From an uncultured Desulfurellaceae bacterium (lineage in GTDB: Bacteria; Campylobacterota_A; Desulfurellia; Desulfurellales; Hippeaceae), in assembly GCA_913056505.1 (NCBI GenBank), contig CAJXLZ010000003.1:1-20628 (forward strand): 20,628 nt of DNA, in the 5' to 3' direction. Shown here in pieces: positions 15,869 to 20,628 of this stretch (positions are counted from its first letter, which is position 1; every line of letters starts with the position of its first letter). The translations under genes were made by a program, and so were the position numbers. The notes under the pieces were generated by a model. It was not told where the DNA came from. It made no database searches and saw only the letters and a list, made by a program, of their open reading frames with translations.

Positions 15869-16789
15869 ATGGATTCAAGAATATTTCTTGCCATTATAGC
15901 TGTTATAGTAGCTGTTTCTGGAATCTTTTTAAATAGTCCCTTCTTATTGAGTATGCTCGCACTTGCAGCTTTAACGCTAATTGTAACAACGGGTTTGAAT
16001 TTACTCTTGGGTTTTACGGGTCAAATTTCGCTTGGGCATGCCGGTTTTGTTGCTTTAGGTGCATATATGTCTGCACTACTGGCAATAAAATTCAGTATAA
16101 ATCCATGGCTTTCAATTTTTATAGCAACAATACTATCTTCTTTAATAGGCGCTATTATTGGATACCCTACACTTAAATTGAAAAGTCACTATCTTGCTAT
16201 GGCTACTTTGGCAATAGGGGAAGTAATTAATATTTTAATTATGGGCACAGTATCCATAACAGGCGGACCGCAGGGTCTTACAGCTATTCCTATGCTCTCC
16301 ATTTTCGGGTTTACATTTGATGATGATAGAAAATTTTATTTTTTCGCTTGGTTCACGGCACTATCTCTATTGCTTGTGTCTATAAATTTAACAAAGTCTA
16401 GGTTTGGCAGGGCGCTTCAAGCAATAAAATCAAAGGAAATTGCAGCAGAAGCTTTTGGTATCAATGTCCATATGTATAAGGTTATAATATTTACCTTAAG
16501 CGTCTCCTATGCTTCTTTGGCAGGCGGACTTTTTGCATTTTATATTGGTTTTATATCACCGTTCTCGTTCGGTATTTTGAATTCTATAGAATATGTTGTT
16601 ATGGTTGTCATAGGTGGTATGGGCAGTTTTTTCGGTGTGCTGTTTTCAACAATTATATTAAGCATACTGCCTAATATTTTTAGCGGGTTAAAGGAATTTT
16701 GGCCTATAGCAGACGGTTTTTTGTTGGTTTTTGCTATGATGTTTTTGCCTGACGGCTTAAAAAAGTTATTTTCATGGATAAAACAGTAA
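15869..16789 (+). CDS. livM: Branched-chain amino-acid ABC transporter permease LivM
   Basis: This is the second permease, which pairs with LivH. The 306 residues are almost wholly hydrophobic with about eight to ten membrane helices. GLNLLLGFTGQISLGHAGF (42-60) is the LivM signature. The cytoplasmic coupling segment SRFGRALQAIKSKEIAAEAFGI, which contacts the ATPase subunits, and YVVMVVIGGMGSFFGVL near the C-terminus are both conserved. The ATG directly abuts the livH stop codon, with AGAGAG upstream. Confidence 0.95.
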   Translation: MDSRIFLAIIAVIVAVSGIFLNSPFLLSMLALAALTLIVTTGLNLLLGFTGQISLGHAGFVALGAYMSALLAIKFSINPWLSIFIATILSSLIGAIIGYPTLKLKSHYLAMATLAIGEVINILIMGTVSITGGPQGLTAIPMLSIFGFTFDDDRKFYFFAWFTALSLLLVSINLTKSRFGRALQAIKSKEIAAEAFGINVHMYKVIIFTLSVSYASLAGGLFAFYIGFISPFSFGILNSIEYVVMVVIGGMGSFFGVLFSTIILSILPNIFSGLKEFWPIADGFLLVFAMMFLPDGLKKLFSWIKQ

Positions 16790-17538
16790 TTTTAAAATTA
16801 GAACATATAACGAAGAATTTCGGCGGCCTTAAGGCCGTAGATGATGTTTCTTTGGAAGTTAAAAAAGGGCAGATTCAATCGCTGATTGGTCCCAATGGTG
16901 CAGGGAAAACCACGCTATTCAACATTATTACACGAATATATTCTAAAGATTCTGGCAGCATACACTTTACTAATCACAATTTGGATAGATACAAAGCACA
17001 TCAATTAATAAAGATGGGGATAGCGCGCACATTCCAAAATATTCAGCTGTTTGACGAGATGAATATATGGGAAAATGTAGCGATAGGATCACACATAAAA
17101 ATGAGCAATAGTCCGCTGGATGCTATTTTATGTACTCATAACAACAAAAAATGGGAGAAACAAGCAAAAGAAAAGGCTATTGATACACTCAGATTTCTTA
17201 AAATAGACAGGCTTGCATACCTGTATCCTAAAGAAATATCTTTTGGAAATAAGAGGCTTATAGAGTTGGCTAGGGCATTGGTGAGTGATCCTGTGCTTTT
17301 ATTATTGGATGAACCGGCTTCGGGATTGAATGAGTCCGAAACGAGTAAATTGTTAAAAATAATCTTTAGAATATGGGAAAAGGGTGTTACTATATTACTC
17401 ATAGAACACGATATGAATCTTGTAATGAATTGCTCACACTCAATAGCAGTTATGGATGGCGGCAAGAAAATAGCTCAAGGTATGCCCAGCTATATACAAA
17501 ACAATAAAAAGGTTATAAAAGCTTATCTTGGGGAGTAA
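16774..17538 (+). CDS. livG: Branched-chain amino-acid ABC transporter ATPase LivG
   Basis: LivG is one of two cytoplasmic ATPases that drive the importer. The 254 residues contain Walker A GPNGAGKTT (39-47), the Q-loop in ARTFQNIQLF (84-93), Walker B LLLLDEP (175-181) and the switch His in IEHDMNLVM. The LivG/LivF-type family signature before ALVSDP is usually PYGxQRRLEIARAL and is here SFGNKRLIELARAL, slightly divergent. The gene overlaps livM by 16 bases, which implies coupled translation. Binding protein and periplasmic steps are not encoded here. Confidence 0.95.
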   Translation: MDKTVILKLEHITKNFGGLKAVDDVSLEVKKGQIQSLIGPNGAGKTTLFNIITRIYSKDSGSIHFTNHNLDRYKAHQLIKMGIARTFQNIQLFDEMNIWENVAIGSHIKMSNSPLDAILCTHNNKKWEKQAKEKAIDTLRFLKIDRLAYLYPKEISFGNKRLIELARALVSDPVLLLLDEPASGLNESETSKLLKIIFRIWEKGVTILLIEHDMNLVMNCSHSIAVMDGGKKIAQGMPSYIQNNKKVIKAYLGE

Positions 17539-17540
17539 TA

Positions 17541-18251
17541 TTGCTGAATATAGATAATTTGACGGTTTATTACGGCAGTGCGCTGGCTTTGAACAATGTT
17601 TCCTTACATGTAAAAAAGCAAGAGGCTGTGTGTGTTTTGGGCTCAAACGGGGCAGGGAAAACAACCCTATTGAACGCCATACTGAATATTATACCGAAAA
17701 AGGGCAGGGTGCTATACAAAAATATAGATATAACAAACAAAAAAACCAAAGATATTGTTTTGTTAGGAATATCATATATCCCTGACAAAAGAACGATTTT
17801 CAAAGATATGAGCGTCTATGATAATCTGCTTATACCTGCGATGAGACTAATTAAGCTGCACGGGAAAAATTATTTTGACAGATCTTTGAAAGAACTTTTA
17901 AACAACTTCAGCAGTATAGGAGACAAGTTGCGCTTAAAGGCCGGATATTTATCAGGCGGCGAACAGCAGATGCTGTCTATAATGCAGGGACTGTTGAGAG
18001 AACCGGAACTGTTGATTTTAGACGAACCTACAGCAGGTTTGTCCCCAAAACTTATTAATGAGGTATTTAATATATTATACTTATTAAAGGATAGAAATAT
18101 TGCCACGCTCATAGTTGAGCAAAATATCAATAAAACATTGAGATATGCCGATAGAGCATATATTATGGAAGTAGGAAAAATAGTGGACAAAGGTGAATCG
18201 AAATTTATATTTGATAAGGACAGCATAAAGAAAGCTTATCTTGGAGGATGA
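17541..18251 (+). CDS. livF: Branched-chain amino-acid ABC transporter ATPase LivF
   Basis: LivF is the second ATPase of the importer. The 236 residues show Walker A GSNGAGKTT (34-42), LSGGEQQM as the ABC signature (137-144), Walker B LLILDEP (157-163) and VEQN as the H-loop region in which Asn replaces the usual His-Asp pair, a common LivF feature. The usual VPEGRRIF segment before the helical domain reads IPDKRTIF here. The start is TTG at 17541, two bases after livG, with GGGGAG about five bases upstream. No earlier ATG fits. Confidence 0.94.
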   Translation: MLNIDNLTVYYGSALALNNVSLHVKKQEAVCVLGSNGAGKTTLLNAILNIIPKKGRVLYKNIDITNKKTKDIVLLGISYIPDKRTIFKDMSVYDNLLIPAMRLIKLHGKNYFDRSLKELLNNFSSIGDKLRLKAGYLSGGEQQMLSIMQGLLREPELLILDEPTAGLSPKLINEVFNILYLLKDRNIATLIVEQNINKTLRYADRAYIMEVGKIVDKGESKFIFDKDSIKKAYLGG

Positions 18252-19148
18252 ATGTTTAAGAGTGTAGGCATAATAGCAAAAGCCAAAGTTGAGAATTTGG
18301 GTAAAATAGTATTGGAATTAGTCAAATATTTAAAGGATAAAAAAATAGATGTAGTGTTAGGTGATGAGATAGCAAAGGCTGTAGGAAAACGCAACGGTAT
18401 AGAACGTTCTGAGATTGCCAAATATGTAGATCTTATAATAGTGTTGGGCGGGGATGGCACATTCATATCGGCTGCGCGTTCGGTTAGTGAGCATGGCAGC
18501 GATATTCCAATATTGGGTATAAACTTAGGCAGAATGGGATTTTTAACCGAGGTGCCTTTAAGTAATATGTACAGCATATTGGATGATATATTTCTAAACA
18601 ATAGCTATAAGATTGAAAACAGGATGATGATAGATGCAGAGCTATATTTGGGCAGTAATGTTTATAAGAAAAGTTTTTTTAATGATGTGGCCATAAACAA
18701 CGGCGCACTGGCAAGAATCATAGGCATAAAAACACACATTATAATGAACAATGTAAAACATTTTCTTGCCGTATTTCATGCAGATGGTTTAATTATATCA
18801 ACGCCATCAGGGTCAACCGCATATAGTTTATCGGCAGGCGGACCGATTGTATACCCCACATTGGACTGCTTCATTATAACCCCTATTTGCCCGCATACCT
18901 TATCAAATAGGCCTTTGGTTATACCAAAAGACGCGCAGCTCATAATAGAGCTTGAAGAGGATGTTTCAAATATTATGATTACACTTGATGGCCAGATAGG
19001 ATTTCGAATGGATAGAAAAGATAAAATAATCTTGAAAAAATCCAATAAAATCATACGCATTATTACATCAAAAGATAAAAATTATTTTGATATACTGAGA
19101 ACAAAATTGGGTTGGGAAGAAAGAAAAATCAGAAAAGTAAAATGCTAA
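18252..19148 (+). CDS. nadK: NAD kinase
   Basis: NadK phosphorylates NAD to NADP with ATP or polyphosphate. The 298-residue protein has the GGDGT motif (66-70), NLGRMGFLTE (91-100), FHADGLIISTPSGSTAYSLS around 175-194 with the conserved substrate-binding loop, and the C-terminal SNRPLVIP strand. The ATG directly abuts the livF TGA, with GGAGG at the end of livF. The last seven bases overlap recN. nadK next to recN is a common bacterial order, so this junction is ancestral and the upstream genes were probably joined to it. Confidence 0.96.
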   Translation: MFKSVGIIAKAKVENLGKIVLELVKYLKDKKIDVVLGDEIAKAVGKRNGIERSEIAKYVDLIIVLGGDGTFISAARSVSEHGSDIPILGINLGRMGFLTEVPLSNMYSILDDIFLNNSYKIENRMMIDAELYLGSNVYKKSFFNDVAINNGALARIIGIKTHIIMNNVKHFLAVFHADGLIISTPSGSTAYSLSAGGPIVYPTLDCFIITPICPHTLSNRPLVIPKDAQLIIELEEDVSNIMITLDGQIGFRMDRKDKIILKKSNKIIRIITSKDKNYFDILRTKLGWEERKIRKVKC

Positions 19149-20628
19149 AAGTTATAAAAATAAAAAATTTCTTAACGATAAAAGAGATGCAGTTAGATTT
19201 GTCAGATAAAATTACGGCTATTATAGGGGAATCTGGTGCAGGTAAATCTCTCATACTTCAGGCTATAGAAAACATATTTTCTTATAAAAGCTCAAGAAGC
19301 ATAATAGGCAATTTTGATGAAAAATGCACGATCAAACTCATCTTTGAGCTGAATGAATATCAAAAAACATATTTTGAGAATATAGGTTTTGTGGACAGTG
19401 AAGCAGTTATAGAAAAAATCATATATAAAGATAAAACAAAAACGTATATAAATCATGAACCTGTGAGCATAAAAACTATCAGCAGCTTAAAGAAAATTTT
19501 AGTAGGCATTGTTTCTCAGGATTATAAATTTGATATTTTTGATTCTGACAATTTATTGAATATATTTGATGAAATGATAGATCAAAAGATAATCAGAGAC
19601 TATACAGATACATACAATATACATAAGTCACTGGAATTAAAAAAATCCGCTTTAGTAAAAGATATGGAGGAAATTAGCAGCAAGCACCCTGAAATTTTGC
19701 TTGATGAGATTAATAAGGTTAATCCTAAAAAGGATGAATATGAACAGCTAAAAGCAAAGTTGGATAGTATAAAATTATCTCATATTATAAAAAATGAGTC
19801 GTTTTATATGCTACATAATTTATACGAAGATGAGAACAGCATAGAAGACAGACTTAATAAAATAATAGAAAAAGTGGCTAAAATTGAGGGAGTTAGCGAG
19901 GATGCTAAATATATAAAGGAGCGCCTTGAAAGTGCTTATATTGCCATTAGCGATGTAAAGAAAAGTATATACAGTTTAACCGAACTATCATCGGAGTCGC
20001 AGGAAGATATAGATACGGTGGAATCACGTATGTTTCAGATTGAAGAGCTTCAAAGAAGGTTTTCAAAACCCCTTAATGAAATAGTAGAAGAAAAAATAAC
20101 ATTAGAGCATAACATAGATAAGCTAAAACTACTAAGTATAGATATAGAAAAGGTGAATAAAGAACTAAATGTATCGTTTGATAATCTGGAAAAAAAAGCT
20201 GAAATTTTGAGCAACGCAAGAAAAAGAATAAGTGGAAAAATTTTAATGAATGTGAAAACAAGGTTGTCACAATTAATGCTGGATAACAGTGTAACAGAGT
20301 TTAAATTTGACAAGCATAAATTGGATGAATTGGGTAAAGATCGTGTTTCTATACTTTTTTCCGCAAATCCGGACCTGCCTTTAACAGAGATAGGAAAAAC
20401 TGCATCCGGGGGAGAGCGGTCACGATTTATGCTGGCGCTTATCTATTCTTTATGCGAGATAAAAAAGGCTTATTGGACGTTAATTGCAGATGAAGTGGAA
20501 TCCGGAACAAGCTCAAAAACACTTGCAAGTATCATAAAGACAATAAAAGATATGAGTTTATCCAACCAGATTATATTGATTACTCACCAGCCTAAGGTAG
20601 CAGAAATGGCAGAAAAAATCATAAAGAT
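19142..20628 (+). CDS. recN: RecN-like SMC-family ATPase, 3' end missing
   Basis: RecN acts in double-strand-break repair in the cytoplasm. The frame runs open from ATG (19142) to the right edge, 495 codons. Walker A is GESGAGKS (29-36). VSQD in the N-terminal half takes the place of the usual GQHxH. A long Lys/Glu-rich coiled-coil region spans about 170-375. ASGGERSRFML (421-431) is the ABC signature, and Walker B is LIADEVESG with Asp450-Glu451, compared with LIFDEVDTG in standard RecN. ITHQPKVAEMA is the switch-region counterpart of ITHLPQVA. The start overlaps nadK by seven bases. Order nadK-recN supports the call. It is more divergent and shorter than E. coli RecN (553), because the signature lies at 421 here. 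Confidence 0.88.
   Translation, partial: MLKVIKIKNFLTIKEMQLDLSDKITAIIGESGAGKSLILQAIENIFSYKSSRSIIGNFDEKCTIKLIFELNEYQKTYFENIGFVDSEAVIEKIIYKDKTKTYINHEPVSIKTISSLKKILVGIVSQDYKFDIFDSDNLLNIFDEMIDQKIIRDYTDTYNIHKSLELKKSALVKDMEEISSKHPEILLDEINKVNPKKDEYEQLKAKLDSIKLSHIIKNESFYMLHNLYEDENSIEDRLNKIIEKVAKIEGVSEDAKYIKERLESAYIAISDVKKSIYSLTELSSESQEDIDTVESRMFQIEELQRRFSKPLNEIVEEKITLEHNIDKLKLLSIDIEKVNKELNVSFDNLEKKAEILSNARKRISGKILMNVKTRLSQLMLDNSVTEFKFDKHKLDELGKDRVSILFSANPDLPLTEIGKTASGGERSRFMLALIYSLCEIKKAYWTLIADEVESGTSSKTLASIIKTIKDMSLSNQIILITHQPKVAEMAEKIIK

Noticed and set aside
1..20628. CRISPR array, insertion sequence, integrase, toxin-antitoxin or phage defence genes
   Set aside because: No regularly spaced repeats, transposase or integrase motifs, or paired small toxin and antitoxin frames were seen; the macro-domain protein alone does not make a defence system.

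Overview
The window is about 20.6 kb of AT-rich bacterial DNA with tightly packed genes. Codon use is rich in ATA (Ile) and AGA/AGG (Arg). The gene content (indolepyruvate:ferredoxin oxidoreductase, DsrE/DsrC-type sulfur-relay proteins, cyclopropane-fatty-acid synthase, QueF, a branched-chain amino-acid ABC transporter, a GGDEF regulator) fits a Gram-negative-type anaerobe that uses amino acids and handles reduced sulfur. A lineage such as Deferribacterota or Desulfurellales would fit, but no marker here settles the phylum, and this is inference. I see no rRNA, tRNA, CRISPR array, transposase, integrase or phage gene.

Left part (1-5000) holds several small units. A truncated coiled-coil gene of unknown function runs off the left edge (minus strand). 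A minus-strand pair follows: a DsrC/TusE-family gene broken by one in-frame TAA at codon 40, then a DsrE2-type gene, closed by a hairpin terminator. A membrane-bound HAMP-GAF-GGDEF diguanylate cyclase (plus strand) has a near-consensus sigma-70-type promoter. The convergent gap behind it carries a nested palindromic repeat of about 90 bp. A minus-strand pair follows: cyclopropane-fatty-acid synthase and a small MTH1187/YqgV-type thiamine-binding protein.

Right part (about 5005-20628) looks like one plus-strand transcription unit: queF, iorA, iorB, valS, a secreted FlgT_C-like/propeller protein, a NodB-type deacetylase, a GT4 glycosyltransferase, a macro-domain protein, livH, livM, livG, livF, nadK and recN (cut by the right edge). 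Every junction is an overlap or a gap of at most 10 bases. IorAB oxidises aryl 2-oxoacids with ferredoxin, LivHMGF would import branched-chain or related amino acids, and ValRS charges valine, so amino-acid metabolism is the loose theme. The secreted protein, deacetylase, glycosyltransferase and macro protein form a block of unknown joint purpose.

The most unusual observations are genetic rather than a new system. They are (1) the DsrC/TusE gene that is intact except for one TAA codon; (2) livH, which has no canonical start codon where the protein must begin and appears to start at ATA within an ATAA overlap behind a strong AGGAGG; (3) the nested palindromic repeat; (4) the secreted FlgT_C-like/propeller protein; and (5) a divergent RecN. 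I found no convincing evidence of an undescribed multi-gene defence or mobile system.
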